A stretch of 60,141 nucleotides of DNA, taken from positions 1 through 60,141 of the forward strand of contig JAIBBK010000023.1 in assembly GCA_019694675.1 (NCBI GenBank). Direction: 5' to 3'. A program made the position numbers and the translations under genes. Below, in pieces: positions 9,846-19,303 of the stretch (position 1 is its first letter; each line of letters starts with the position of its first letter). The notes below the pieces were generated by a model, which saw nothing but the letters and a program-made list of their open reading frames with translations, had not been told where the DNA came from and made no database searches. Source of the DNA: Ignavibacteria bacterium. GTDB taxonomy: Bacteria; Bacteroidota; Ignavibacteria; Tepidaquicellales; Tepidaquicellaceae.

Positions 9846-11312
9846 TTATGTCTTCGGATGTTCTTTCTCTATTCTCTCCAATAGCCATGTCTTGGAAGTG
9901 AAATTGTCTTTGGCCATCTTGTTCTTCAGTTCGGCAAACTTTGACCGGTCTGCACGCCTTTCTTTGAGAAGCACAAGCCGCTTGAGGTATCCCGCATACT
10001 TCCTGTGCCTTATCTGAATGGCAGACGACCTGACACCCGGCCGGCCGGTGAGTTTGGTATATGAATCAAGAAGCGAAAGCAATGAGTCGTGGCTCCCCGT
10101 GTCGAAATAGATCTTTGAGATAAGGTTCTTGGTATCAAGCTTGAACACAAGCTGATTGATGTTCACTTTGCTGACAAGCCTGAGCGCGGTATCCAGGTCG
10201 TTCTTCTCATAGGCAAGCCGGGATGTGTAGTAGTTTCTGAGATCTTCCCTTTCATCGGGATTGACAAGCTCAATGAAATCATTGCAGAACTTCTCCGCCC
10301 ATTCATAGTCCTTCTGATTGAGCGCATCAATAAATGTCGAACGGAATTCACTTACCTTCGGTATTCCCGATTCTGAAAATGAATACAGGCCTTCCTCAAC
10401 GGCCTTCTTGCGTATCTCGAATGTCTCTTTCTTGAATCCCTTCCTGCCCGCTACCATATAGTAACTGCTGAGCGCAGCAAGAGTGTTGTACACAAATCTT
10501 TTCATTGTATCATCCATGCGACCAAGCAGTCTGAATGCAGATTCCTTTAATACAAAATAATTTGATTCGTCATGGCTGTCTTCAACAGCCTTCTTCATAA
10601 GGTAATACAGGTTCAGGAATCCAAAATCCGTCTTATCGTTTTGACGGGCCAGTTCGATCAGGCCTTCGAGGTCAACCATTTCAACAAGCTTCCTTTCGTA
10701 GCTCTTTTCGGGATCCTGATAGCGGAATGAAAGTCCGGAGAGTTTTGCAGATTCAAAAAACGCAAGCTCTGAAATAAAACTGTATATGATATACCTCTTT
10801 GTATTCTCAAGCTGTTCAACATGTTTTTGCCTCAGGTTCAAAGTTGAATAGTAAGTGGCCAGGCTCATGTAAACTTCCTTCCTGGCCGTAAAGTCAAACG
10901 GGCGCTCCTTCCTGTTCGTCAGCTTTTTTTCGATCATTCTTACTGTCTTGTCACCGCGCTTTCTGAGGCCGCGCTCAGCCAGCTCACCAAGCAACAGCCT
11001 CTCCTTAATAAAGTACTGATTCTCCCTGATGCCTAGTTGTATGAGAAATTCTTCCGCAAGTTTGTTAAGCCTGGAAAGGGAGCTCTCGATGACACTCTTT
11101 CTGTACGGCCTTCCGGGATACAGCTTTCCGTAAAGAAACTCCCTGCTCAGTTTTTCCGAATCGAATTCATTTCTGTAACGCTTCAGCAAACGCATCAGCG
11201 GCGTGAGGTCTCGTCCGCCGTTATGAAATGCTGACCCGATGAATCTCTCGAGTTCAGTCCACTCTTTTTTGCTCAGAGTTCTTAAAATGTCGGTCAGATT
11301 GCTGTCAAGCAT
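9846..11312 (-). CDS. Helical-repeat protein, paralogue of the gene at 20199
   Basis: A 488-residue, almost wholly helical, charged protein with no signal peptide and no recognisable enzyme motif. The N-terminal ~100 residues (LSKKEWTELERFIGSAFHN, LYGKLYPGRPYRKSVIES) align by eye with the 486-residue protein at 20199 (FSAEELQEFKKFVASPYI, LHNKLYPGKKFSAQTLKN). The rest looks like TPR-type paired helices. Similar proteins are familiar to me only as hypothetical proteins of Bacteroidota relatives. The two paralogues bracket the island of dockerin-cassette surface proteins, which suggests but does not prove a link. A cytoplasmic scaffold or regulator is possible, but I assign no function. Confidence 0.75.
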   Translation of the reverse strand: MLDSNLTDILRTLSKKEWTELERFIGSAFHNGGRDLTPLMRLLKRYRNEFDSEKLSREFLYGKLYPGRPYRKSVIESSLSRLNKLAEEFLIQLGIRENQYFIKERLLLGELAERGLRKRGDKTVRMIEKKLTNRKERPFDFTARKEVYMSLATYYSTLNLRQKHVEQLENTKRYIIYSFISELAFFESAKLSGLSFRYQDPEKSYERKLVEMVDLEGLIELARQNDKTDFGFLNLYYLMKKAVEDSHDESNYFVLKESAFRLLGRMDDTMKRFVYNTLAALSSYYMVAGRKGFKKETFEIRKKAVEEGLYSFSESGIPKVSEFRSTFIDALNQKDYEWAEKFCNDFIELVNPDEREDLRNYYTSRLAYEKNDLDTALRLVSKVNINQLVFKLDTKNLISKIYFDTGSHDSLLSLLDSYTKLTGRPGVRSSAIQIRHRKYAGYLKRLVLLKERRADRSKFAELKNKMAKDNFTSKTWLLERIEKEHPKT

Positions 11313-11403
11313 CGGAAGTCCGCAATTATGTTTTTTTGAAAGATATTTGAGATATCTCTCTGAATCAAAGCAATAATGCTGTCAAGAATTGAGGCAAAAT
11401 TTC

Positions 11404-11436
11404 TTTGGCGCAATCGCTTTCGAAGAGATATTTTTG
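11404..11436 (+). promoter_or_regulatory. Bacteroidota-type promoter of the 11474 gene
   Basis: TTTG (11404-11407), a 21-bp spacer and TATTTTTG (11429-11436) match the Bacteroidota sigma-A consensus TTTG-N19-21-TAnnTTTG. The implied transcript start near 11442 leaves a leader of about 30 nt containing AAAGGAG (from about 11455) before the ATG at 11474. Confidence 0.65.
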
Positions 11437-11473
11437 TATCAAAATTTTTCAACCAAAGGAGAATGATAAAAAA

Positions 11474-13453
11474 ATGAACTTCAGAACCATTTGCATGGGA
11501 TGTGCGGTAATTCTTACCGCTATTCTGTTCTCAAACCCGGTGACCGGCGCCGGATCAGACAACGAACTGGAAATTGATGCGCTTTACAATCTTCACAAAC
11601 AGGCCGCCGAAAGCGGGGATGAAACCGCTGCAAAGCGTATTGAAGCTGAGATCCATCGCCTTCACGGTGACAATGTGTATCACTCAAAACCGGTTCAGGG
11701 AAACATTGAATCAGGAAAGCCGGAAGAGGGACAGGAAGGCGATTGGCTGACTTCCGATAAGAAGATTCACCAGGGCCCCGTTGGAGTGTCTGCGGAACAT
11801 AAGCGTTCACTGGATCTCAAATTCGGAGAAGATAATAATCTCTATGCCGCTGTGAACGTTGGCCCATCGGAATACTACAACGGGAACATCAGGGTTTACA
11901 GATCAGCGGATTATGGAAAGACGTGGACACAAATACTGAACTATTCAGGATTCGTTTACATCAGCAGTATCAGCATGCTTGTTGAGTCCAGGAACAACAA
12001 CGTGGGAGATTCGACGAGAGTTGTGGTCTTTCACACCGTATCATCCAGTTCCAATTTCGACGGAGCCGAACTCAGATACGTATCAATCAGGAGAGACGGT
12101 AACGGATTCTATTCCGGCAGCATCGCATCTCCGGCGGCCGGCAATGAGTTTACATCGGTGAGTGCATTGAGCGACGGAGCATACTACCAGGGCGCAACAT
12201 ATATTGGTGTGGTCTGTACCGAAGTAAATGATCTGAACACCTCAGCCCAGAATTTAAGGTATTTCCGCTCGATCAATTGGGGCTCAACTTGGGTCGGCGC
12301 CACAATTGCCACCGGATTTCAGGACTTCAACCCGAGCGCCGCTTACAAATATACGGGAGATTCCGTTTTCATTGCGGTTGAAAGGCGCATTGCTTACAAC
12401 GATAAGCAGATAAGGCTGATTGCTACGAAGTTCACTCCGACCTCTGCGCATAATGTAAGGAACATTACATCAGGAAGCCTCCTTGTGTACGAGAATCCTT
12501 GCCTCACAATACAGCAAAGTCAGCAAAGTGACTCAATGTTGATCACTGCCGAAAGGGGTACGTATGCTTTAAGTTTCCACAGCACAAACTACGGTGCAAC
12601 CTGGACCAATGAACAGGACCATTCGGGTTCAGGCAATATCAGTTCAACATATTGTTCGTCATGGCCAACCGGGGATAATCCCTTTACCATTTGCTGGGTT
12701 AACAATTCCGGGGGAAGTCAGCTGAACGTAATCAGCGGCAGGCTGGGTATGTATGTTAACAGTTCAACAAATGTGAATTCTTACAACAACATTTCCGGCT
12801 GGGTCCTGCCTGTCTGCGTCAGCGTTAACATGTCGGGAACAAATTCCCCCGCAGTTGCCTATGCAGGTTCCGGGCCTCTTGATGTCTTTTTCGATATGAG
12901 GACTTCCAAAATGCTTTATCTAACTTATCTGCCTCAGGCAATGTATAACCCGGTTTCAAACAGACTGAACAGACAGGATACTGTAAGGGCTTATCTGAGA
13001 AAACATTCCGATTACAGCCAGATAGTTGACAGCGCAACTGCGCCGTTAAACATACACACTTTCGAGGCGGAGATACAGTTTGGACGAATGGACAACGAAG
13101 ATTATTATCTCGAAGTCAGGACAAGGAATACAATAGCTGTGTGGTCGCATATTCCCTCTACTAATTCGGGCTATGTGTGGCTTGATGTGGTTCGATATCC
13201 GTACTACGTTCTTGGGTCAAATGAGGTACGTGTAAACAACGCATTGAATTATTATGCCGCTTACAGTGGTGATGTGAATCAGGACGGAATTGTGGACGGA
13301 ACTGATACGCAAATGATAGACAATGATGCTAATGCTTTTGTATCGGGGTTCTCAGTTCAGGACCTCAACGGCGATAACTTCGTTGACGGCACCGATGCCC
13401 TGTATGCCGGCAACAATGCTTACAGTTTTGTTTCGGTTGTAACTCCTCCGTAA
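11474..13453 (+). CDS. Secreted sialidase-like beta-propeller protein with dockerin-like cassette
   Basis: I choose the ATG at 11474 because it follows AAAGGAG and begins a signal peptide (MNFRTICMGCAVILTAILFS, ending near TGAGS). An open extension to 11405 lies upstream of the transcript start. The 659-residue protein has an N-terminal helical segment, then a BNR/sialidase-like propeller with Asp-box-like turns (SADYGKTWTQ, SINWGSTWVG, STNYGATWTN). It ends in the shared cassette: a divergent sandwich (RTRNTIAVWS) and two calcium loops (DVNQDGIVDGTD, DLNGDNFVDGTD), with final FVSVVTPP. No sialidase catalytic set (RIP motif, nucleophilic Tyr) was recognised, so a binding or structural role is as likely as an enzymatic one. 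Confidence 0.82.
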   Translation: MNFRTICMGCAVILTAILFSNPVTGAGSDNELEIDALYNLHKQAAESGDETAAKRIEAEIHRLHGDNVYHSKPVQGNIESGKPEEGQEGDWLTSDKKIHQGPVGVSAEHKRSLDLKFGEDNNLYAAVNVGPSEYYNGNIRVYRSADYGKTWTQILNYSGFVYISSISMLVESRNNNVGDSTRVVVFHTVSSSSNFDGAELRYVSIRRDGNGFYSGSIASPAAGNEFTSVSALSDGAYYQGATYIGVVCTEVNDLNTSAQNLRYFRSINWGSTWVGATIATGFQDFNPSAAYKYTGDSVFIAVERRIAYNDKQIRLIATKFTPTSAHNVRNITSGSLLVYENPCLTIQQSQQSDSMLITAERGTYALSFHSTNYGATWTNEQDHSGSGNISSTYCSSWPTGDNPFTICWVNNSGGSQLNVISGRLGMYVNSSTNVNSYNNISGWVLPVCVSVNMSGTNSPAVAYAGSGPLDVFFDMRTSKMLYLTYLPQAMYNPVSNRLNRQDTVRAYLRKHSDYSQIVDSATAPLNIHTFEAEIQFGRMDNEDYYLEVRTRNTIAVWSHIPSTNSGYVWLDVVRYPYYVLGSNEVRVNNALNYYAAYSGDVNQDGIVDGTDTQMIDNDANAFVSGFSVQDLNGDNFVDGTDALYAGNNAYSFVSVVTPP

Positions 13454-13533
13454 ATACGGAGCTCATTCTTTCTCCTTTGTATCAGGCAGTCACCGCTGTG
13501 TACTGCCTGTTCTTTTTGTAATGTGATCATAAA

Positions 13534-13564
13534 AAAACCTCCGGAGGGATAATCCGGAGGTTTT
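13534..13564. terminator. Bidirectional intrinsic terminator
   Basis: AACCTCCGGA (13536-13545) pairs perfectly with TCCGGAGGTT (13553-13562) across a 7-nt loop, with an A run on the left and T residues on the right. It serves the plus-strand gene ending at 13453 and the minus-strand gene ending at 13652. A further 7-bp stem (13590-13596 with 13620-13626) lies closer to the minus-strand gene. Confidence 0.85.
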
Positions 13565-13651
13565 GCATTTCATCAACTAACTAAAAGAAGCGGCGGGCAT
13601 TAAAGGAGGAGAAATGACTCCGCCGCGTTCTAACTAAGGGAGGAACTAAAC

Positions 13652-16180
13652 TTACGGTGTTATCTTTTGCACGAAGTTGAATGCATTGTTGTCAACGATT
13701 GCAGCATCTGAAGCATCAACAGTGTTGTCGCCCGTTACGTCAGTAGCAACATATCCTGACACAAAATTGAAAGCGTCGTTGTCAACCTGAGAGAAGTCAG
13801 TTGCATCAACTGAGCCATCCTGATCGGTGTCTCCGCTGTATATGCAGTGTCTTCCGAGCTTGAGAACCATATTGCTTCCGTATGCCTGAGTTGCGGCAGT
13901 TGTGAAATCGTAATTGTAGTTGCCGCCCGGCACCATTGCGATAGGTGCTGCGCTCCATGTTTCAATGGTGTTTCTGTGCTTAACTACAATGTAGTAAGAT
14001 CCTGCTCCAACTGAAGAATATTCAAACGAACCGTATCCGATTCCGGGAGTGATCACCGCTTTCTTGCTTGCAACAAGAGCGTAAGGTGACGTTGAATTTC
14101 TCAGCTCGAGAGTTACAGTGTCTGCAACCTGTGAAGTTCCGTTCCAGAATCCTTCGATTCCGATTACCGGATTGACTGTGATCGTATTGTTGGTCTCGAT
14201 TTTGTGTCCGATCTGATATTGTCCGTTCCTGTCGCTGATGGTGAACCACTTGCTCTTTGCCGGGAACTGAACATCGACCGTTGTGGAAAATCCGGGGTTT
14301 GACTGAGCCCATGTGACTCCGCCGTTTGTTGTGATACCCATGAATCCGTTCGTTCCGCTTACTACCCCGTCGTTTGTATTAAGCCATTGTGTCTTGAAAA
14401 TCGTTGCCGTCGTAAGAAGATTTCCGGAAATGTCTGTCCAGGTTGCGCCACCGTCGGTTGTCCTGTTTATTAGTTTTGTGCCGCTAACGCCGCTTCCGTG
14501 AAGATAGATCACGTCCTTATTGAGAACAAACATGTTTGAAACAGAAACACCGGTAAGATATGGATTTGTGTTCTTGGTCCATGTTGCACCGCCGTCTGTT
14601 GTCCAGTGGAAACCTGCAGATGCATAGCAATAACCTGTGTTTGCATTGACCATTTGAATGCTGACCACGGAACCCGTTATTGCCGGATTTCCTTGCAGAT
14701 ACTGCTGTGCCCATGTTGCGCCGCCGTCTGTTGTCTTCATTATAAGATGCGGTGCAAATGCTCCGGCAAATCCCGCAAGCCATGCGGTATTTGCATCAAC
14801 GAAATCAATGTCGTTTATCTGGTAAGTGCTTGCCGGTGACGGAAGGGTCATTACCGTCCAGGATGCTCCGCCGTCAGTCGTCTTCGACATTTCTCCGATA
14901 CCTGCTGTAGCCCTTCCTCCTGCCGCATATCCGGTGTTGGAATTGAGGAAATCAAAAGCATAAACAGCGCTGACTGAATTTACAAATCCGTTATTTACGC
15001 TTGTCCAGTTTGTTCCGGCATTCGTAGAGTAAAGTATTGTACTTCCGTTTGTAGTTCCGACCAGCAATCTTCCGTTTGTAGACTCTGCATATATAGCGCC
15101 ATACAGGCTGTACAGGGGATTTACAAGATAATTCTTGTTTCTCCATGTTGCGCCCGCGTCATTGCTTGTAGTCAGTTGTCCTAAAGATCCGCCGACAACC
15201 ATATCGTTTCCGTTTGCCGCAAAGGCATAAATGATGAATGGTGTGGGCTGGTTCGGATTGCTGAGATCATAGAACTTTACCGAATCCCAGGTTACACCGT
15301 CATTGGTTGACTTATAAACATATTCATAATCGCCTGCAGTCCATACGGTTCCGCTGTTGTAATCAATTGCCCTCTGTCCTCTTGTTGATGAGTGGGTTGA
15401 AGCTGTCCAGTTGGCTCCGCCGTTGGTAGTGTAAGCAAAATAGTTCGGATTACCGATCACATATCCTGTGTTGGCATCCTTGAACTTGATTCCGAGGAAC
15501 TGAACATTTGAGGCGGCCGAAAAGAGAGTGTCTATTATCCAGCTTGATCCGCCGTTGGTCGTCCTTACGAGCCTTCTTGAACCTGCACCGATTATCAGAT
15601 TGTTCTCGTCAAATGCGTGTATTGCATAATATGTTGTAGAAGGCATACCTGTCAGGGCTGTCCATGTTTCACCCTGGTCTGTTGTCTTGTAAACAAGTGC
15701 GTTCGTACCTCCGCAAAGGTAACCGGTTGTGGAATTTATGAAGTATATTCCGTTGACGCTTCCGCCTGCGGTGTTGTTTACGATCTTTGTTGACCATGTT
15801 GTTCCGCCGTCTGTTGTCTTTTGTACAACGGTCTTCGACGGCGAGCCGGTTTGAGATTGGCCTGCTACTATACCGGTGCTTGCATCAAAGAACCATCCTG
15901 TAAGAAGGTCTCTTCTTGCAAGGCCGCCTGTTGAACTGAGATCCTGTGCTCCGGCCTGAGAAAGCGACCATGAATCACCTCCGTCTGAGGACTTCATGAA
16001 AATACCTCTGCTGGTGACTGCGAAAATATTTGAGGCATCGAGTACCTTCATCCAGTTGATCGTCTGTCCCTGCGGCTTCTGCAGCCAGTACCAGCCGTTC
16101 ACATCCTGCTGTGAATACGAATTGCTGAACATTGCCGTCATTAACAGCATTGCAGCAAGAAATTTGAATCCTTGTTTCAT
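13652..16180 (-). CDS. Secreted Ycf48-like beta-propeller protein with dockerin-like cassette
   Basis: An 842-residue protein with a signal peptide (MKQGFKFLAAMLLMTAMFSN, ending SYSQ). About 620 residues consist of repeated propeller blades with Asp-box turns such as TTDGGTTWS, TTNGGSSWI and TTDGGATWT, the Ycf48/BNR type seen in many secreted proteins of this phylum. The C-terminal cassette follows: a sandwich with YYIVVKHRNTIETWS, calcium loops DTDQDGSVDATD and DVTGDNTVDASD, and the end NFVQKITP. It is a close paralogue of the next gene (both start the mature protein with QQDVNGW). It is probably extracellular and adhesive or substrate-binding; no catalytic residues are seen. A candidate promoter (TTTG, 20 bp, TACCTTGC) lies upstream. 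Confidence 0.85.
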   Translation of the reverse strand: MKQGFKFLAAMLLMTAMFSNSYSQQDVNGWYWLQKPQGQTINWMKVLDASNIFAVTSRGIFMKSSDGGDSWSLSQAGAQDLSSTGGLARRDLLTGWFFDASTGIVAGQSQTGSPSKTVVQKTTDGGTTWSTKIVNNTAGGSVNGIYFINSTTGYLCGGTNALVYKTTDQGETWTALTGMPSTTYYAIHAFDENNLIIGAGSRRLVRTTNGGSSWIIDTLFSAASNVQFLGIKFKDANTGYVIGNPNYFAYTTNGGANWTASTHSSTRGQRAIDYNSGTVWTAGDYEYVYKSTNDGVTWDSVKFYDLSNPNQPTPFIIYAFAANGNDMVVGGSLGQLTTSNDAGATWRNKNYLVNPLYSLYGAIYAESTNGRLLVGTTNGSTILYSTNAGTNWTSVNNGFVNSVSAVYAFDFLNSNTGYAAGGRATAGIGEMSKTTDGGASWTVMTLPSPASTYQINDIDFVDANTAWLAGFAGAFAPHLIMKTTDGGATWAQQYLQGNPAITGSVVSIQMVNANTGYCYASAGFHWTTDGGATWTKNTNPYLTGVSVSNMFVLNKDVIYLHGSGVSGTKLINRTTDGGATWTDISGNLLTTATIFKTQWLNTNDGVVSGTNGFMGITTNGGVTWAQSNPGFSTTVDVQFPAKSKWFTISDRNGQYQIGHKIETNNTITVNPVIGIEGFWNGTSQVADTVTLELRNSTSPYALVASKKAVITPGIGYGSFEYSSVGAGSYYIVVKHRNTIETWSAAPIAMVPGGNYNYDFTTAATQAYGSNMVLKLGRHCIYSGDTDQDGSVDATDFSQVDNDAFNFVSGYVATDVTGDNTVDASDAAIVDNNAFNFVQKITP

Positions 16181-16503
16181 TTGTGTGTTTGTTGTTTGTT
16201 GATAAATAGGTAATGCAAGGTAGCAAAATTGCTTGCTTTCAACAAAGAAGGCATCTATGAAAAATACCCATGAAGTTCAGAGAGATTTTGATTTGCAGGT
16301 CAAAAAATGCCGTTCTCATATAGATTTTTAAGAATATTGATACCCCGATATTGAGAGGACAATTCTGAATTTTGGCATAATTTCTGTACCGTCCGGGCAC
16401 TGCTTTCCAAAAAAATTCCGGCTGCCAATGAGAAGCGCAGCTTCCATCAACAGCCGGTTGCCCTTTATCAACAACAAGGCGATTCAATAATCCTGCCTTC
16501 GGA
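16181..16503 (-). terminator. Intergenic region with terminator of the 16504 gene at 16411-16457
   Basis: CCGGCTG (16418-16424) pairs with CAGCCGG (16451-16457), and inside it GAAGC (16432-16436) pairs with GCTTC (16440-16444). Read leftward the long hairpin is followed by AATTTTTTTGG, a strong intrinsic terminator. The remaining ~200 bp is the upstream region of the 13652-16180 gene and shows no other feature. Confidence 0.7.
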
Positions 16504-19005
16504 TTACGGAGGCGTCATCTTCATTACATAGTTGAATACGTTGTTATCCGCGATCATTCCGTCTGTTCCGTCAACAGTGCCGTCACTGTTAAGGTCCGTG
16601 CTGACATAACCTGTCACTCCGGCAAGAGCATCATTGTCCACTAGAAAAAGATCCGTTCCGTCAATCAATCCGTCCTGATTAACATCACCGCTGTACACGC
16701 AGTATCTTCCGAGCTTGAGTACTGAATTGCTTCCGTAAGTCTGCGAGGCGCCGGATGTGAAGTCGTAGTTGTAGTTTCCCCCCGCCTGCATACTGACCGG
16801 CAACGCACTCCATGTTTCAAGTGAGTTCCTGTGCTTCACTACAATATAGTAAGAAGCTGAGGGAGCTGAATTGAACTGGAATGTTCCGTATCCGATTCCC
16901 GGAGTTACAACAGCCTGGGCAACATCCGCAACATTGTACGGAGATACTGATGACCGCAATTCAACTGTCACAGTATCGGTAACCTGTGTCGTTCCGTTCC
17001 AGAACCCCTCGATTCCTATGTTAAGATTTACCGTTATGGAAGTAAGGTTCTCCGTCTTTCTGCCTGCCTGAAACGATGCGCCGTTGCTGGCAGCAGCATA
17101 CCAAAGATTCTTTGTGGTCATTGCCACGTCCGAGATGTTTCCGAAACCCTGATTTGAGATCACCCAGTTTACTCCGCCATTGGTAGTCTTCGCTGCAAGT
17201 CCCCCCGTGCATCCGGCAACACCGTCATTGATGTTCAGCCATTCCGTTCTTCCCACTACAATTGAATCCGGTAAATCACCGGTTATGTTGGTCCAGTTTA
17301 TTCCGCCGTTCGTAGTTCGGTAAATTACCGGATTGTTGCTTGAAATTGACACGGCACCGCCCAGAACAATTACATCTTTATTCAGTACAAACATATTCGA
17401 CAGCGCGCCGGAAGGTGTTGTCTGTGCAACCCAGTTCGTACCTCCGTTTGTGGTCTTGTGGAAAAGGTTTCCGAGAGCATAGCCGAAGCTGAAGTCAAAC
17501 ATCTTGATCGAAAGCACTGAACCTGAATATCCCAGTCCCTGTGTTATCCATGAGGTTCCGCCGTCAGTTGTCTTATAAATGTTGGCCTGCAATCCTGCAC
17601 CGCCGCCGCCCACATAGCCGATATTGCCGGTGAGGAAATCCAGTGCAAGATAAGTATGATTTGCCGCCGGCACCGGGATCTGAGCCCAGTTCATTCCGCC
17701 GTTTACGGATTTTCCAACCTGTCCGATGCTTCCGGCCACATTGCCGCCGCAACTGAATGCAGTGTCGGTGCTTCCGAAATCAATCTGCGCCATTGCAGAT
17801 GTGTGACTTGAGGGAATGGCAACCCACGTGGATCCTGCATCTGTTGTGTGAAGAAGCGAGCCAACGCCGCCGCCCGAGGTAAGCCATATGTCTGAATCAG
17901 TAGCCATGTAAATGCTTGTGTAAAAATTTGTTCCCGAATTTACAGAGTAGTTCTTGTTTGACCATGTTGCTCCGCCATCGGAACTTACTGTAACATGACC
18001 GTTACTGCCCACTATCGCCATATCATTGCCGTTGACCGATACGCTGTTGTATGTAACATTTGAGGGAAGAGGCTGATTCACATTACTGCTGTCGTAAAAT
18101 TTCAGAGAATCCCAGCTCGCTCCGTCCGTTGTTGATTTGTAAAGATAGGCCCTTGAACCTCCTACCATGTAAAGGGTGCTGTTGTGATATGTAAGGTCCC
18201 TTTGCCCGAGAATTGCCGAGGCCGCGTTGCTCTGGGTCCAGTTAGCGCCACCGTTGGTCGTGTATGCAAAGTAGTTCGGATTGCCGCATGCATATCCCGT
18301 GCTGGCGTCCTTAAAATAGACATCTGTCATTGTACTGCCGCCCGTTGTGCCGGGAAGCGTGATTAACGTCCAGTTTGCGCCTCCGTTTGATGTGTAGTAT
18401 AGCCTTCTTGTTGAAAACGCGACGAATATATTGTTTTCGTCAACTGCAAATATCGCATTGTAGGTGTTCGTGCCAGATAACCCCGTTGAAATGTCTGACC
18501 ATGTAGTGCCGCCGTCGGTTGTCTTATGAATCCTCGCCCTTGTGCCTCCGCAAAGAAATCCGGTGCTGGCATTAATGAAGTGAATACCGTTCACTGAGCC
18601 GCTGGAATCGTTATACTGCTGCGTTGACCAGGTCGCTCCTCCGTCAGTTGTTTTGAAGACTGCACCCTGAACCAGGTTTACGAGGCTTCCTCCGGCAACA
18701 TAACCGGTATTTGCATCAATGAAACTCGCCGTTCTAAGGTCCCTGTAAGATGACGAGGCATCTTTCAGGCCAACCTGGCTGTTGATCGTCCACTGAGTGC
18801 CGCCGTCGCTTGACACCGCAAAGGTTCCCTTGTTTCCAAAAGCGTAAAACTTGGAGGATGATTGTATGGAAACCCAGTTAAGCGAATTCCCCGTGGGCCT
18901 TCCGTTCAGCCAAAACCAGCCGTTCACATCCTGCTGAGACAGCGCGTGCGAATAGGCCGTCAGGATAAGCGCGAAAAGCGCAAGAAGTCTTGTAGAGTTT
19001 TTCAT
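16504..19005 (-). CDS. Secreted Ycf48-like beta-propeller protein with dockerin-like cassette (paralogue)
   Basis: An 833-residue protein with a signal peptide (MKNSTRLLALFALILTAYSH, ending ALSQ). The mature N-terminus QQDVNGWFWL and the run of propeller blades (SSDGGTQWT, TTDGGTTWSD, TSNGGANWT, TTDGGTSWI) parallel the 13652 gene blade for blade. The cassette follows: EGFWNGTTQVTDTVTVELR, YYIVVKHRNSLETWS, loops DVNQDGLIDGTD and DLNSDGTVDGTD, and the end NYVMKMTPP. The two genes are tandem duplicates in the same orientation, each with its own terminator, so they are probably separate transcription units. Role as for its paralogue: exported, binding or adhesive, with no enzyme motif seen. Confidence 0.85.
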   Translation of the reverse strand: MKNSTRLLALFALILTAYSHALSQQDVNGWFWLNGRPTGNSLNWVSIQSSSKFYAFGNKGTFAVSSDGGTQWTINSQVGLKDASSSYRDLRTASFIDANTGYVAGGSLVNLVQGAVFKTTDGGATWSTQQYNDSSGSVNGIHFINASTGFLCGGTRARIHKTTDGGTTWSDISTGLSGTNTYNAIFAVDENNIFVAFSTRRLYYTSNGGANWTLITLPGTTGGSTMTDVYFKDASTGYACGNPNYFAYTTNGGANWTQSNAASAILGQRDLTYHNSTLYMVGGSRAYLYKSTTDGASWDSLKFYDSSNVNQPLPSNVTYNSVSVNGNDMAIVGSNGHVTVSSDGGATWSNKNYSVNSGTNFYTSIYMATDSDIWLTSGGGVGSLLHTTDAGSTWVAIPSSHTSAMAQIDFGSTDTAFSCGGNVAGSIGQVGKSVNGGMNWAQIPVPAANHTYLALDFLTGNIGYVGGGGAGLQANIYKTTDGGTSWITQGLGYSGSVLSIKMFDFSFGYALGNLFHKTTNGGTNWVAQTTPSGALSNMFVLNKDVIVLGGAVSISSNNPVIYRTTNGGINWTNITGDLPDSIVVGRTEWLNINDGVAGCTGGLAAKTTNGGVNWVISNQGFGNISDVAMTTKNLWYAAASNGASFQAGRKTENLTSITVNLNIGIEGFWNGTTQVTDTVTVELRSSVSPYNVADVAQAVVTPGIGYGTFQFNSAPSASYYIVVKHRNSLETWSALPVSMQAGGNYNYDFTSGASQTYGSNSVLKLGRYCVYSGDVNQDGLIDGTDLFLVDNDALAGVTGYVSTDLNSDGTVDGTDGMIADNNVFNYVMKMTPP

Positions 19006-19224
19006 TTTTCCTTATTGTTGATAAAAAGATTGTTAGAACGAAATTTTGCAATAAGATGACGGAGTTGTAAATCTCCGTCTTTCCTTTGGTATAAGCTGTG
19101 TACTTTCCGAGCTCATTTTCCCGCAATAAGACCTGATGACTCGTCTGCGATATACCGGACACTTGCTCATCCTCGCGGCTTTGCCAAAGACGTTCTTTTC
19201 TTTGCTTGTGATTTAAGCTCAAAC

Positions 19225-19272
19225 CAAAAAAATTTCAGCCGGCTGAGAACATCCCAAAATTTCAGCCGGCTG
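19225..19272 (-). terminator. Terminator-like repeat downstream of the decayed paralogue
   Basis: Two direct copies of the palindrome CAGCCGGCTG (19236-19245 and 19263-19272) can pair with each other. Read leftward they are followed by AAATTTTTTTGG, nearly the same trailer as after the 16504 gene terminator. This suggests the terminator was duplicated together with the gene. Confidence 0.55.
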
Positions 19273-19303
19273 CCCCTTCAATCAACCAATCAAGAAAGAA
19301 CTC

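Noticed and set aside
11474..13453. Active sialidase
   Set aside because: Asp-box turns are present, but the arginine triad, RIP motif and catalytic tyrosine could not be identified.
16239..16487. 82-residue minus-strand open frame between the two Ycf48-like genes
   Set aside because: It runs through the terminator hairpin and upstream region, with no coding character.
13652..19005. Regularly spaced similar DNA segments resembling a repeat array
   Set aside because: They are codons for propeller blades (TTDGGTTW-type motifs) within two coding genes, not a CRISPR array.
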